Source: Hemibagrus wyckioides | Taxonomy: Eukaryota; Chordata; Actinopteri; Siluriformes; Bagridae | Assembly: GCF_019097595.1 (NCBI RefSeq) | Contig: NC_080720.1 | Span: forward strand, 28,331,852 to 28,395,851 | DNA length: 64,000 nt | Reading direction: 5' to 3' | In this document: one piece after another, positions 1 through 31,671 of the stretch | Layout of the letters: every line of letters begins with the position of its first letter | How positions within the stretch are numbered: the stretch's first letter is position 1 | Translations under genes and position numbers: made by a program | Notes under the pieces: model-generated | What the model was told of the DNA's origin: nothing | Databases searched by the model: none | The model's input: the letters and a program-made list of their open reading frames with translations, nothing else

Positions 1-150
1 CTCGTGTATCACAGCAATTTGCAAACCTTTATATTTTATAGTAACTAAACTATATGTCATACTTTGTAGTTTGTAGTTACACACAATGTAGTTAAACAAG
101 CTCCTATTATTGCTTACCTTATAGCAGTCATTCCTTCATTAGCCTCTCGG

Positions 151-154
<4 letters not shown>

Positions 155-195
<41 letters not shown>
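155..195. repeat. (TC)n microsatellite
   Basis: Roughly 20 uninterrupted TC units in the UBE2O intron upstream of the first visible exon. No gene is visible in 1-746. Confidence 0.95.
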
Positions 196-199
<4 letters not shown>

Positions 200-742
200 C
201 CTAATAAGACCAAGACACAGCTCGTCATGTTACACAGAAAGTGTAAAGACTTTCCTATGTTGGAAAGCATAAAGTTACAGCTTCACCTAATTTTCGTAAA
301 GCACTGACATGCCTCCATTTAAATGAACAGGTTTTAAAGCAGATGGTACTACTGGGCCAGGATGAAATTAAAGTGTAATGCAATGAAAAGTGGGTGTGTC
401 TTTATTAAAGTAGCACTGAGTTTCACCTAATACATGAATATGATTGGCTAGAAGTACAATTCCTCTGAATTTTGGAAGAACCTGTGCTGATAGAAGGAAC
501 TCTGTATTTATAGCCAATTAATTATAGTCGATTATTTTTTGTCAGTTATTATGCAGAGCTGATATCTAAATTGGTGTGTGTGTAAGTTTGAGTGTGGCAT
601 CGCTTCCTGTATATAACAGCACAGAGAAGTTTATGGTGATCCAGTTCTCCACCTCTGGTTACTGTTGGGAACGTCACTAAAAAAATGCTCGCCTTTGCTA
701 AAGGGGACAAGAGACTGCTTGCTGCAATTACCACTAACTCTG

Positions 743-746
<4 letters not shown>

Positions 747-774
<28 letters not shown>
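747..774. repeat. (CT)n microsatellite serving as polypyrimidine tract
   Basis: A pure CT run ends nine bases before the first visible UBE2O coding exon (exon start 784), so it is the acceptor's pyrimidine tract. Confidence 0.9.
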
Positions 775-776
<2 letters not shown>

Positions 777-783
777 TTCACAG

Positions 784-20792
<20,009 letters not shown>

Positions 20793-21906
20793 TCACTCAT
20801 CCGCTCATCATGTTTCCTATTTTTCTCTTTCCTTCTAAAAGCTGCATTCAATCCCTTTAACCCGCCGACCTCCTGCAAGGCTATGCTTCTTTAGCTAGCC
20901 AAGCACCTTTTTTTTTTCTTTTTCTTTAGTTTTTTTTTTTTTTTTTTAACTTCCAGGCGTTAAGTTATCCCGAACCCCTCTGTTGCTGTGAAAAACGCCT
21001 CTTTCATATCGATTCTGGTCTCTCAGGGAGATATTGAGATGCCTGAAGCGCGTGGAGGAGGAGGAAGAGGAAGATAGCAGAATCTTTTTGAAGCTCGACA
21101 AAAACCAATGTGGAATTTTAGTGATATGTGAGGTAGAGCATTGGGACAGATACACCATTCAACACTGAAAGGGCGTCGTCTTGAAACCTGAGCCATGAGA
21201 CCAAAACTGACGGAGAGAGGACATGTCATACTACTGAAACATGCAAAAGGTTTTGCACAAAGTTTATTGTTAATGACCACTGGTCAAAAAGAAAATCTGT
21301 GGCATGTTCTCGTCCACGTCACGGTGATGTTTTGTCTCGGCCGATTGTCATCCTCTTTCGTCACTGGAGAACTACACTTCCTAGCATGCTCTTCATTCTT
21401 CATTCCCTCATGAAGTGCTGGCCTGTGTTACGTTCATTTTCACTTTTGAGCCAATCTCAAGCTCTTTTTATGTTAGTGTTGCTTGAACGTTTTGTCATGT
21501 TTTGCCCCAACACACTCACATACACACACACAACTACATACATACTGAATGTCACAAAACTGCCCAAATGTGGCTGTGAGCCTGATAATCAGTTAGTACG
21601 CCTGGTTACCAAGTTTACATGCAAAAACAAACAAGACACAGGTAAACTCTTTCGATTCTCAGAACTAGATCACAGGAGTTTGTTTTACATCTGCCATGGA
21701 GACCTCGCTCTGTGTAGCTCATTTCTGCCTTCTCTTTAAGCTCACTCCGTTCATGTACAATACATTTTACACTTTTTATAAGGAAAAGTTACAGTTTTGC
21801 TACTGTGTCTTTATAATCCACAAACAAGTGTTAAGACTTGTGCTAGAGACGAGCTTTCAAAGATCTGGGCTTGAACAAAGCGTATAGACACGATCCCTAC
21901 ATCCTT

Positions 21907-21943
<37 letters not shown>

Positions 21944-22884
21944 CTTCTCCATCCTTTCCCTTAGTTAGCGAACATCTTCTCAATTATCCAGTTTCATACA
22001 CTGCCCCACTTTAAGATGCCATACGATACACACTGCACATTATTCTTAACAGAAGGAGTTATTTTTAGAAGCACAATCCCAACCCTTTTCCCATGCTGTG
22101 AAATAATACTTTTATCCAACTTCATTCTGACTGTATTCGTCTTAGGTATAGTTGCATTTAGCACTTTCTTTTTAGTCATTGTGTTTATGGATCAACCAGT
22201 ATTCTGATGTAGCACAAAAAGGGAGGTGAATATTGTATACATATCCTATTCTGACCACCAGGGGGCGACAGAGCACTTTTTAAAGCACAGTGTAAGGAGA
22301 CGCGACAGATAACAGCATGGCTTTGGATCACCCACTTTTGTCTGTTTGGGGGGGGGGGGGGGACTGCAGCAGGCTGGAGGACCGTTCTTCTTCTTTACAC
22401 CAGAAGAGCTGTAATTAAAGCTGCTGCTTTGTAAGTGAAAGGTGGCAGGATTTAATAGTGTACTCGTTATATTCTTCTGGAGACTCGATGCTAAACTACT
22501 GCAGTTTCTGAGTGCTGTAGTCACATCATTTCCAAATTTCTCTACATATCATTTATACATATATTTATATATATATATCAGGCTGTTTCTTTCTTCAGTG
22601 TTCATCGATTAAATGGACTTACGATTACCGATTAACGATTACCTTCTAACCAGAAAAGACCTGGCTATGCTGCATTAAATCTGGGTTTCTCTGCATCTAC
22701 TTTACCGCATTTAATTTTTTAAAATGGAAGCTCAATAGATCCGCATGTTAGTAAATGAATTCTAGTATTACTGCAAGGAAGAAAAACTAGTGTTAGTGCG
22801 CGCACATTCAGCACATTTTCCCTGTTCATTTCTTCATTCCTTTTTGTCATTTTTCTTACTTTATTTTGATTTTCTGATGTTTCA

Positions 22885-22920
<36 letters not shown>

Positions 22921-24170
22921 TACCCCTTATATTATTTTTTGATGCTGATCAGTAAATAGATTGCTGTATAAATCTTTGACTGCTGTGATTCTGCTCTTTG
23001 AGCGAACCTGGTTATTTATGGTTTCCCACAGCTTTATGCATCTTACAGAAATGTATTAGAATTGCATTCTCTCCACCTTCCTGAGTATACTTTTGACATG
23101 ATCTACTAGGATGAAGATATCCAGAGAAGCACTCTGTAAAACCAGACGTGGAAACGTCATGCCATGCACATTCAGATATAGTCTAGTTTTCATCTTCCAT
23201 CAGCTAAACATCATGCCCTTTGCTGACAGTGTGGATGTATTCGAGCATAGAGAAATGGATCTTTAGCACTCTGATCCAGGTGGATCTAAATGGCACTGTT
23301 ATGACCTACAGACGTTTGCACCGCATTTCTGAATCGGAGCAGCAAAACCGCATGCTCCCCACGTCCTCCAAAGTCGATTCTTCCTATTATAAAGATCTTT
23401 ATCCTCTTACTGAACTTTCCAGCAGTACAGTCCATCTCCATTCTGGTTGCCTGTGCAGCGTTTTTACAATCTTAAACAAAAGAACAGACGGATCTTTTTA
23501 GTTTGAGTTTGTTTATTTTTTCCATCATATTTGGGATTCGGTTGAAATGCTGCTTCTTTCCAGCCCTGTGGATCTACATTTAATTAGGACTTGGTTCAGG
23601 ACATGGCCCATGTTTAACCCCTCTCTTATTGTGACTGTGTCCTGCTGTTAGCCTACCGCTCAACTTTGGCCTCCAACCCTCCCCAGTTCTGCTACAACAA
23701 AAACAAATGTGAAAGTCTTGAAACAAATCAGACATCGAGCGCTGACCCGTTTTTCTCACCTCCGTGTAGAAAATCCACCTTCAGTCCTGTTGACGAGAGA
23801 CAACAGCCAAAGCATGTAACATGTCGCTTTAAGCCTTACGGCTGCTCACAAGACTTGACTGTATGATATAGAACATTTCCACAGTGGCCTGTATTGGTAA
23901 ACTAATGAGAAGAGAAAAACAAAAAACAAAAACAAGATTTGTAGCCTGATTTCCTCTGTACAGAAGTCATGACTATATATAAATACATAGATTATATATA
24001 TATATTTAACAAACATGAGTTCAAGTGATTAATGTGAATGCTTGGGGCATATTAATTGCGGAGTGTGTGTATTACTGTATTTTCTTTTGGTTCCTTTGTA
24101 TTTTTTTAACAATTTATTTTGGTTGCATTAAAAATGTATAAAGTGAAGCATTAAACTCTTGGCGAGCAGA
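20793..24170 (+). other. ube2o: Probable UBE2O 3' UTR
   Basis: About 3.4 kb after the stop lack any convincing coding exon. The segment holds (TC)n tracts near 21910-21940 and 22890-22918, a poly-G run near 22350 and (TA)n near 24000. The most plausible poly(A) signal is ATTAAA at 24150-24155, preceded by a T/A-rich stretch typical of mRNA ends. The end is inferred; earlier ATTAAA copies exist near 22607 and 22672. Confidence 0.5.
22255..22269 (+). promoter_or_regulatory. CTCF-like motif in UBE2O 3' UTR
   Basis: CCACCAGGGGGCGAC fits the core CTCF consensus CCASYAGRKGGCRS closely. Binding is inferred from motif only. Confidence 0.4.
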
Positions 24171-24424
24171 ACCAGAGATCCTACTTGTTTCTTTTTTCTG
24201 TTTCTTGGGGAAAATCCCATTATTTTAGCTTTGACTAACTGAAGAACTAGCAATATCTTGACGCCAAAACCGAAATCTGTTATTACAACAAAACCAGATT
24301 ACTAGATTTCACTCAGTTTTTTAAAAAAGGAAAAATTGTTAATAATATGCAAAATACAAGCATCCCCCCCCAAATATAAATTATTTATATTAATTTTTTC
24401 CCCACTTTTTTTTTATTATCTTTG

Positions 24425-24735
24425 TGAAAGGTAAGTTTATTCGTTCATTGTGAGTAACCACTTGATCTGCTGCTGGTCAAACTCGGTGTGGGTGCAGAGC
24501 AGAGCCTATCATGGATAGACTGGGAGTAAGACAGGAACATGCTCAGAATTCAACACGATACACACACATTCATACTTCGGGGCAATTCAGAAGGGCAAAC
24601 TCATCTGTTTGAATGTTTTTGGAAGGTGGGAAGAAGAAGAAATCTGAGAACATTCACAGAAACTACACAGACAGTAGTAACCAAAGCTCAGGATCACACC
24701 AGGCACCTGAGTTTGGGGAAATACTACATATTTAT
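24425..24735 (-). repeat. Mermaid-type SINE-like repeat, antisense, diverged
   Basis: Words such as GGGGCAATTCAGAAG, TTTTTGGAAGGTGGGAAGA and CAAAGCTCAGGATCACACCA match a fish repeat family seen more clearly in sense at 55872-56224. It lies just past the inferred UBE2O end. Confidence 0.5.
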
Positions 24736-25198
24736 GTGTTTGTTAAATGTTAGGGTGTATATTTTCCCCCCAGACCACTACACTAATGACAACTGTATTT
24801 AAATGACTTGCTTGGAAGGTGAAGTGGAATATTTATCTAACAGTCCGTGAGGAGTAAAATCATTTCAAGTGACCTGTTCGGTGTGATTGTTGACTTCATT
24901 TCCAGTCACAAAATAAGCGAGTGCAGTGCAGTGGCTGGTCTGACCGAATCCCTCCTCAGAAACAGTATGACCGGGCATTTACTGTGGCTTAGTGGTTTAA
25001 GTGTGTTGACCTCGCACATATGATCGGTTATGATTAGCAAAATGCTGCTGAACAGCCTCACAGATAGAAATAACACAAACAATCTTGGAATATCTGAGCT
25101 GCCCATATATAACTAATACAATTTTAGTTTTCAATCAAACTAATATTCCAATACTTCACACTTTGGCTCAGCTGGGAAACAGATTTATATTTTAAAAA

Positions 25199-25547
25199 GC
25201 TATGGTGACTTAGTAGTTAACACTGTTGCCTCACAGCAAGAAGGTCCTGGGTTTGAATCCCAGGTTCGAACAGGCAGGGGCCTTTCTGTGTGGAGTTTGC
25301 ATGTTCTCCCTGTGCCTCTGGGGTACTCCGGTTTTCTCCCACATGTACATTAGTTTGATTGGTAATTCTAAATTGCCCATAGGAGTGAGTGTGTGTGGTT
25401 GTCTGTCTATATGTGTGGCCCTGTGATGGACTGGTGACCTGTCCAGGGTGTACCCCTGCCTTTCGCCCAATGTGTGCTGGGATAGGCTCCAGCAGATCCC
25501 CATGACCCTAATTAGGAATAAAGTGGGTATAGAAAATGGATGTATGA
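25199..25547 (+). repeat. DANA-type tRNA-derived SINE
   Basis: A tRNA-like head with A-box (TGACTTAGTAG) and B-box (GGGTTTGAATCC) is followed by the conserved body (TTTCTGTGTGGAGTTTGCAT, GGTGACCTGTCC, CCCTAATTAGGAATAAA) and a GGATG-rich tail. A six- to seven-base AAAGCTA-like flank occurs on both sides. Confidence 0.85.
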
Positions 25548-25663
25548 AAGCTAGAGAGAAAGCTGTGTGTTGTAAACTTGGGGGGGGGGATTTTAAATAT
25601 GAAAGAAGAGGTCAGGAAAATGGTTTTAATGCATTTTAGTGCAAAAAAATTGTAGTCTAATCT

Positions 25664-25748
25664 ACCAATAGGTGGCGGTAACGCACCAGTCTGTTGTTTG
25701 CAAGCCGCCATAAAACAGGCGGAAGAAGAAGAAGCTGTTTTGGCTGGG
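25664..25748 (+). promoter_or_regulatory. Possible promoter/5' non-coding exon of transposase-derived unit 1
   Basis: Starts with a CTCF-like core, CCAATAGGTGGCGGTAA, then GCCGCCATAAAACAGGCGG, a GAAGAAGAAGAAG run and a strong donor (GGG|gtgagt at 25749). The same order recurs in diverged form at 28918-28998 upstream of the second transposase-like ORF. That this is transcribed and spliced to 26264 is inference. Confidence 0.35.
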
Positions 25749-26506
25749 GTGAGTGTATGGCTAATTTGATATCAGTAAGAATGCACGCAGTTCACTCTTT
25801 TCATTGAAAAACGTTAATGATTTTTGACCAATCTAAAAATATAAATAGAACATAAAATGCAGCAAAATGTCTGCTCTTCCCGGTGATGGCGAAAATGAAG
25901 CTTTGTAAAGCGATGGAGCTTTCCTCCTAACTGTTTGGAAGTATTTTTTCAGCACAGTGCACACGAGTGGCCTCTGCTGGTCAAAGGGGTGTATAGCAGG
26001 AAGCGTATCAGTGCGTTAACGTTGGCGTGTTGTTATGGGAAAGCAATCAGCGACTAGGTGATGTGTTGTGACGTCACTAGTACCGTCCCGTGCTGATCAT
26101 TTTCCCAGAACAGCAACAACAACAACCATTTTTATAAGCTGGAATAGCAGTTTTGATTGCTATGTCAGTCAAATTCCAGTCTTTGACAAATTACTAACTA
26201 ATAACTAACAGGATTTCTCATTATGTAAAACAAACGATGTGTTTTGCTTCATTTTTTTTCCAGCTAATACGTCAAAGTTTACCCTACAGGGAAGAGATTA
26301 AGCAGAGGTATATGGATTAAAGCCGAGTCAAAGTCAGAAAAAAAAAAGTGAGCCGGTGCTCTTGGTATGGTAAAATTTATCTGTAAAAAAAACAACAACA
26401 GTGTAAACAGTGCTGGTGGTGATTTGCAGCAGATCCATAGACTCAGATCTCAGGGATAGAGTTTACCTTCTGGACTCAAAAGGAAATTTTGAGGAAAAAC
26501 ACTGGG

Positions 26507-26974
26507 ATGGGGAAGAAATCTGATCTAAGTGACTTTGACCGTGGCGTCGTTGTTGGAGCCAGGCGGGCTGGTTTGAGTATTTCAGAAACTACTGAACTCT
26601 TAGGATTTTCACGCACAACAGTCTCCAGAGTTTATACAGAATGGCGTGAGAAAGAAAAAACATCCAGCGAGCGCCATTCCTGTGGAAGAAAACGCCTCAT
26701 TAATGAGAGAGGTCAGAGGAGATTGGACAGACTGGTGCAAGCTGACAGGACAGCGACAATAACTGAAATAACCATGCGTTATAACAGCGGTGCACAGAAA
26801 GGCATCTCTGAAAGCACAACACGTCGGACCCTGAAGTGGATGGGCTACAGCAAAAGACCATCATCTACTCCCATAAGGCAAGTACAAAATCTAGGCCTTT
26901 CTGGTAGTCGGATAGCTGAAGCAGGAATTCTTAGTTTGCTAACAGTCTTTTCAGAAATTACATCAAACCATTGA
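26507..26974 (+). CDS. Tc1-like transposase N-terminal domain, open frame (copy 1)
   Basis: A 155-codon frame starts MGKKSDLSDFDRGVVVGARR and contains a paired-type helix-turn-helix (ISETTELLGFSRTTVSRVYT) and the GRKRL/GQRRLDRLVQADR second half. This is the DNA-binding domain of IS630/Tc1/mariner transposases. The DDE catalytic half is not in frame: decayed pieces lie downstream (GGGVKVWGMFS near 27005; PPDLSILEHRV near 27350). The first ATG was chosen; an in-frame TTG lies 18 bases upstream. A possible acceptor at 26263 would link it to the exon-like segment at 25664-25748. It could be a dying transposon or a retained DNA-binding domain; copy 2 at 31672 is closely similar. Confidence 0.6.
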   Translation: MGKKSDLSDFDRGVVVGARRAGLSISETTELLGFSRTTVSRVYTEWREKEKTSSERHSCGRKRLINERGQRRLDRLVQADRTATITEITMRYNSGAQKGISESTTRRTLKWMGYSKRPSSTPIRQVQNLGLSGSRIAEAGILSLLTVFSEITSNH

Positions 26975-26999
26975 TTCATCCTACTTTGTATTAATGTTT

Positions 27000-27540
27000 T
27001 AGACTGGTGGTGGTGTAAAGGTGTGGGGAATGTTTTCTCGGCATCCAAAGGAGCGTTGTTTAAATGCTACAAAAGACTTGTTGCTGAAAATATCTAACAA
27101 CAAATCTTTATCCTATAATCTGTGAGGCATGGTTTTGCTCCTCTGGTCCTCTTAGAGTGAAGGGTCACTGCAAATCAAAGCACATTTCATCTGACCGATC
27201 ACTTTTATTCTGTGATGAAATGTTTCCATCCTTATAGGAGTGGTCTATTTCAGGAAGGCCCCGCCCCCATCCACAAGACAGAGGAACTCACAGAATGGGT
27301 TTTATGAAACCATATGCTGTGATTCACATGCTGCGTCCTTCACAGCCACCAGATCTCAGCATTTTGGAGCATCGTGTTACACACCTGTTCTCCACTACTA
27401 ACATCGACACACTAATTGTGGGATCGTCTTTTGGATGAAAAGTCTGTCTTTTAGTGTTCATCCTCTTACCAAGGAATTATACTGTTATGGTGTGTTAAAG
27501 CTGTTATAGTGGCTTTTTTGCCCCAACAACTAATATACTA
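27000..27540 (+). pseudogene. Decayed C-terminal half of Tc1-like transposase (copy 1)
   Basis: Short in-frame words recall the DDE domain: TGGGVKVWGMFSRHPKERCL near 27005, then RPHPQDRGTHRMGFMKPYAV and SQPPDLSILEHRV in 27250-27375. Stops and shifts interrupt it. It belongs to the element whose N-terminal domain is at 26507-26974. Confidence 0.6.
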
Positions 27541-28084
27541 ATAATTTATAATAATGTTTTTTGTATTAGCCCATTTAACAAGTATAGTATTAAGATACAA
27601 AGAATAATGTATTTTACCTTGTGCATGATATTTAAATGCAAAAATAGAGATCAGAGGGTGGCCACTTTATAGAAGCAGTGATGAAGCTTTCAGTTTCTTT
27701 TTGATTGCGTCACTGTAACTAACCTCACATGCGCATCTACAATCAAAGCCAAGCTTAAGAGTACTTAAGAAAAGTGATTAGTGTAAATTTGCCCTTTAGG
27801 TTGCTGTACATGTGTTTTCTTTTGTCGCTGCTGTTTCTTTTGTCATACAAAATATGATTTGTTTACTTCAATAAAGTAATCTGTTTGAAATATGAATTGA
27901 CTTTTCATTTAATGCAAAATACAGGACGGGTCTAAATGTGAAGCTGTCTAGGAAAGTAAATAATAAATAAGTAAAAAAAGAAAGAAAAGAAGTGATGTTA
28001 GTGTTGCCACCTCACAGCTCCCGTGTCTCCATCCAGATTTCCCAGGACTGACTCCAGATCCACCCATGGCCCTAACAAAGATAA

Positions 28085-28776
28085 AGCATTTACTGAAGAT
28101 GAATGAATGAATCATAGCAATTCTGCTTGCCTTCTTCCCATAGTGCATCCTGGTGCCGTGTGTTCCCCAGGTAAGACACACACACACACACACCTGACCA
28201 TAAAAGAAAATGTGATTCATCAGACCAGGCCACCTTCTTCCATTGCTCTGTGGTCCAGTTCTGATGCTCACATGCCCATTGTTGGTGCTTTCGGTGGTGC
28301 ACAGGGGTCACCATGGGCACCCTGACTGGTCTGCGGCTATGCGGCCCCATATGGAAACTGTGATACACTGTGTATTCTGACACCTTTCTATCAGAACTTC
28401 TTCAGCAATTTGAGCAACAGTAGCTCGGTTGTTAGATCAGACCACACGGGCCAGCCTTCACTCCCCACAGGCATTGATGAGCCTTGGCTGTTCTGGTTCA
28501 CCAAGGTTCCTTCCTAGGACCTCTTTTGATAGATAGTGACCACTGCAGACCAGGAACACCTCCCAAAAGAGCTGCACTCTTGTCGTCTAGCCATCACAAT
28601 TTGGCCCTTTCGTCAAACTCGCTGAAATCCTTACGCTTGCCCATTTTTTCCTGCTTCTGAGGACAAAATGTTCACCTGCTGCCTAATATATCCCACCCAC
28701 TAACCGGTGCCATGATGAGGAGATCATCAGTGTTACTCACTTCACCTCTCAGTGCTCATAATGTTATGGCTGATCG
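28085..28776 (-). mobile_element. Tc1-like transposon relic, minus strand
   Basis: The right end ATAATGTTATGGCTGATCGG matches the terminus of the element at 15197-15730. Minus-strand words include WSDESHFLLWS (around the first DDE aspartate) and N-terminal transposase remnants with many breaks. A short (CA)n lies inside. Confidence 0.7.
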
Positions 28777-28917
28777 GTATACGTATATATGAATCACCCT
28801 ACAGTGCAGATCGAGAGGTTGTGCTGGAAAAGGGCATAAAATATCACATGAATGAAACTTTTTTTTTTTCCTCAGAGACAGACTGTAACAGGCATCTCTA
28901 ACCTGGCTCCTCTCCAC

Positions 28918-28998
28918 TCCAGCCCAGGTGATGGCAGTAAAGCACCATGATGCTATTAATTAAAAGACAGAGAAGAAGAAGCAGCGGCTTTAGCAGAG
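28918..28998 (+). promoter_or_regulatory. Possible promoter/5' non-coding exon of transposase-derived unit 2
   Basis: Diverged counterpart of 25664-25748: CCCAGGTGATGGCAGTAAAG, an AGAGAAGAAGAAG run and a donor AGAG|gtgagt at 28999. The intron start also matches copy 1 (GGCTAAxTTGATATC). Function is inferred. Confidence 0.3.
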
Positions 28999-29458
28999 GT
29001 GAGTTTTGGGCTAAATTGATATCTGTATTAATTCATATAGTTTGCGTTGTTAGTTTCAAAACATGAACGGTTCATGAGCAGTTTAAATACATAGCATTTT
29101 GATAGACATTTTCCCCTCCTGTGCTTTAATAAATAGAGTATATGCATGTGTGATGTGACAGTAGCCTAGCGCTGAGCTAGCCATTTAACCTAGCTAGGGA
29201 TAAAAACACGACGGTGCTGCAGCGCAGAAATAACCGGGCAGTGAAATGCTGTAAAGTTGATTATTTCTCCCAAAACACAGACGCAACTTGTTCACGCTAG
29301 GAGTTTATTGATCAAATAATATTTTATCCGTGAATAGTTCAACACCCGTTTCTAAACACTCCTCTAGTTCCCCCCGTGCCTTAAAGTTAATAAGTATAAA
29401 TACAGCTTTAAAATACTAACAAGCCTGAATGTCAGAAAACGTTAAGTCACCTATCATA

Positions 29459-30106
29459 TACAGCTCTGGGGAAAAATAAAATAAAATGAAATAAGAGACC
29501 ACTGCCCAATCTCCAGATGTGAACCCTATTGAAAACCTCTGGAATGTCATCAAGAGGAAGATGGATGGTCACAAACCATCAAGCAAAGCTGAGCTGTTTT
29601 TATTTTTTGCAAAAAGTGTGGAATAAAGTTCCCCAACACCAATGTGAGAAACTGGTGGAGAGCACAGAGCCAAAACGCATGCAAATCGGGGTTATTCCAC
29701 CAAAATACTGATTTCTTAATTTTGTTTTATTTGAGTTATTAAAGCTCTGCAGATACTGCATGATCTCGGGTTATTTTGATGTGTTGTCATTTCCTTTAAA
29801 TAAACACTCTAAATAACAATAGTTATATTTTGACGTTAGGAGAAATAATGTCAGCAGTTCATAAAAAATGAAACAAAACTGTTCATCTCACCTGTAAGAA
29901 AAAAAAACATAAGAAACTGATTATTTTGCTGTGGTCTCTTATCCCCCCCCCCCGAGCTGTAGATGACCAACAGGAGCAATGTTTTAACAACTGGACACCT
30001 TTTAACATGTGTGTGTGTGTATACGAGGCCATGTGTCACAATTGTCATATTTTCTCAGTTCTCGATTTAAAAAAAATTAATAACCATTTTCCATCCAGAG
30101 CTTGAC
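29459..30106 (+). mobile_element. Tc1-like relic with CAGCTCTGG ends
   Basis: The left end ACAGCTCTGGGGAAAAATAA pairs with TTTTCCATCCAGAGCTT near 30090. Inside is a decayed transposase C-terminus (SPDVNPIENLWNVIKRKMDG at about 29512-29570). A C-homopolymer and short (TG)n lie near 29945-30020. Confidence 0.7.
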
Positions 30107-30448
30107 AGAAAAACGAATATTATAATATAACAAAAATTAAAATCTGGAGAAGTAATATTAGCAGCTGTGCAGTCAGGAACTGCTTGCAGGCAGAGACAAG
30201 TGCAATAACACTACACAGCTGTTAAAATGCAGCGTTCCTACACAAAATACTTGAGGGTTGGTAATAAACAGGGTAAACATCACTAAATGATTAAGTAGTA
30301 ACCTAGTGTAGACATGTAGAGGCCTTTTATTACAATGTCATTTTCCAAAGACCGGTGTTTGGAGTGAAGGGGGAACTCTGGATGTTATCCTGCATACACA
30401 CCTCCTAATCACCAGGATTTTAACTGTGTTAACATTTTAACAATTGAA

Positions 30449-30902
30449 TACAGCAAGTCCCCGACTTAGGAACATTCTAGTTGCGAACATTGATAGATAC
30501 GAACGGTCCTCGCATTACAAACATTCGTAGATGCGAACAAATGGAGAAAGTAGCTCACGTGTCTGCTGGATGTTGTCACAGTTGTGCTGCTGTGTGTTTA
30601 CTGTACAGTAGTACAGTGCTCAGTCACAGCCAAGGATGTCCGGAAGCAAGAGGAAAAACAGTGGTGATGTGGAGGGGACTTCTAGGAAGCCATGGAAACT
30701 AAAAATAATTGAGAGATGGACCGAGGCGAAAAGGTGGTAGACGTTGCTCATTCTTATAACATGAGTAGTTTTTTTTCATTCTTTTTCATTGTATATTTGT
30801 GTTAAAGGTGTATAAGACTCACTTTGTCGGACTTACGAACAGATCCGACTTACGAACGTTCTCCCGGAACGGAACTCGTTCATAGGTTGGGGACTTACTG
30901 TA
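30449..30902 (+). mobile_element. Non-autonomous Tigger/pogo-like element with transposase start
   Basis: The ends TACAGCAAGTCCCCGACTTA and TTGGGGACTTACTGTA are inverted repeats flanked by TA. A short frame at 30635-30739 begins MSGSKRKNSGDVEGTSRKP, like the N-terminus of Tigger-type transposases, and stops after 34 codons. The right end also shows sub-terminal ACTTACGAAC repeats. Confidence 0.65.
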
Positions 30903-31671
30903 CTCTATATCAAAAGGTTACAAGGAACCAAATCACTCTAGGACTGACAGATAGTGTCTATGAAAAACTCCATGTGGTGTAACTTGTCTCGGTAGAGCTG
31001 GGTCTGTGGTGATGATCTGACACTGGCGGCACAAAACCCAGCTGAGAGACTGCTAGATGAATAAATGTTTATACAAGCAAATAGCAGCTGTGCAACGTGT
31101 AGCGGACGTGATAGGGAATGTTCGGCGAATTGTTTCTTGCAGCTCACTGTAATATCAATCAGCAGCTTCATAAATTTGAGAGACATAACTGTGGGTTCAG
31201 CCAAGCCCCACAAACCACCATGTCTGCACATCTAGGGTGAGCTTATGACTAAGGCAAGAAGTTGTCCCAGGCCTTTGCAGAGGTGATTAGACATACAGCT
31301 GAAAAATACCAGAATCTGGTTAAGAGTAGGTGACACTGCTAACATTAGCGTTTAGTTTTGAATGGGGATTGTATATAAATGTTTTTTTTTCATTAATTTA
31401 TTCTTAATGAACAGGATTTCTGATTATGTCTGTTAAAAAAAAATCTACATATGTTACTTTCTTTTCAGTTTGGCCTAAAGGGAAACGGATGGAAACAAAT
31501 GAAGCAGATGCTTATGAAATAAAGATTCGTCAAAAATGATGTCATTTCCATCCCCCTGCGAAAAGTTGGTGGTGATTGGCAGCAGCTCCATGGACTACCT
31601 CAGGGTTATTGTTTAACTGGTTCTCTATTTTTGGGACAGTGTACTCCGAAAGGAAAATTAAAAACACTGGG

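Noticed and set aside
21299..21739. 146-codon ORF after the UBE2O stop
   Set aside because: Low-complexity, no recognised domain and no splice evidence; better explained as 3' UTR.
25199..25290. tRNA gene at the head of the SINE
   Set aside because: A- and B-box-like words are present, but they belong to a repeated SINE and no full cloverleaf can be drawn.
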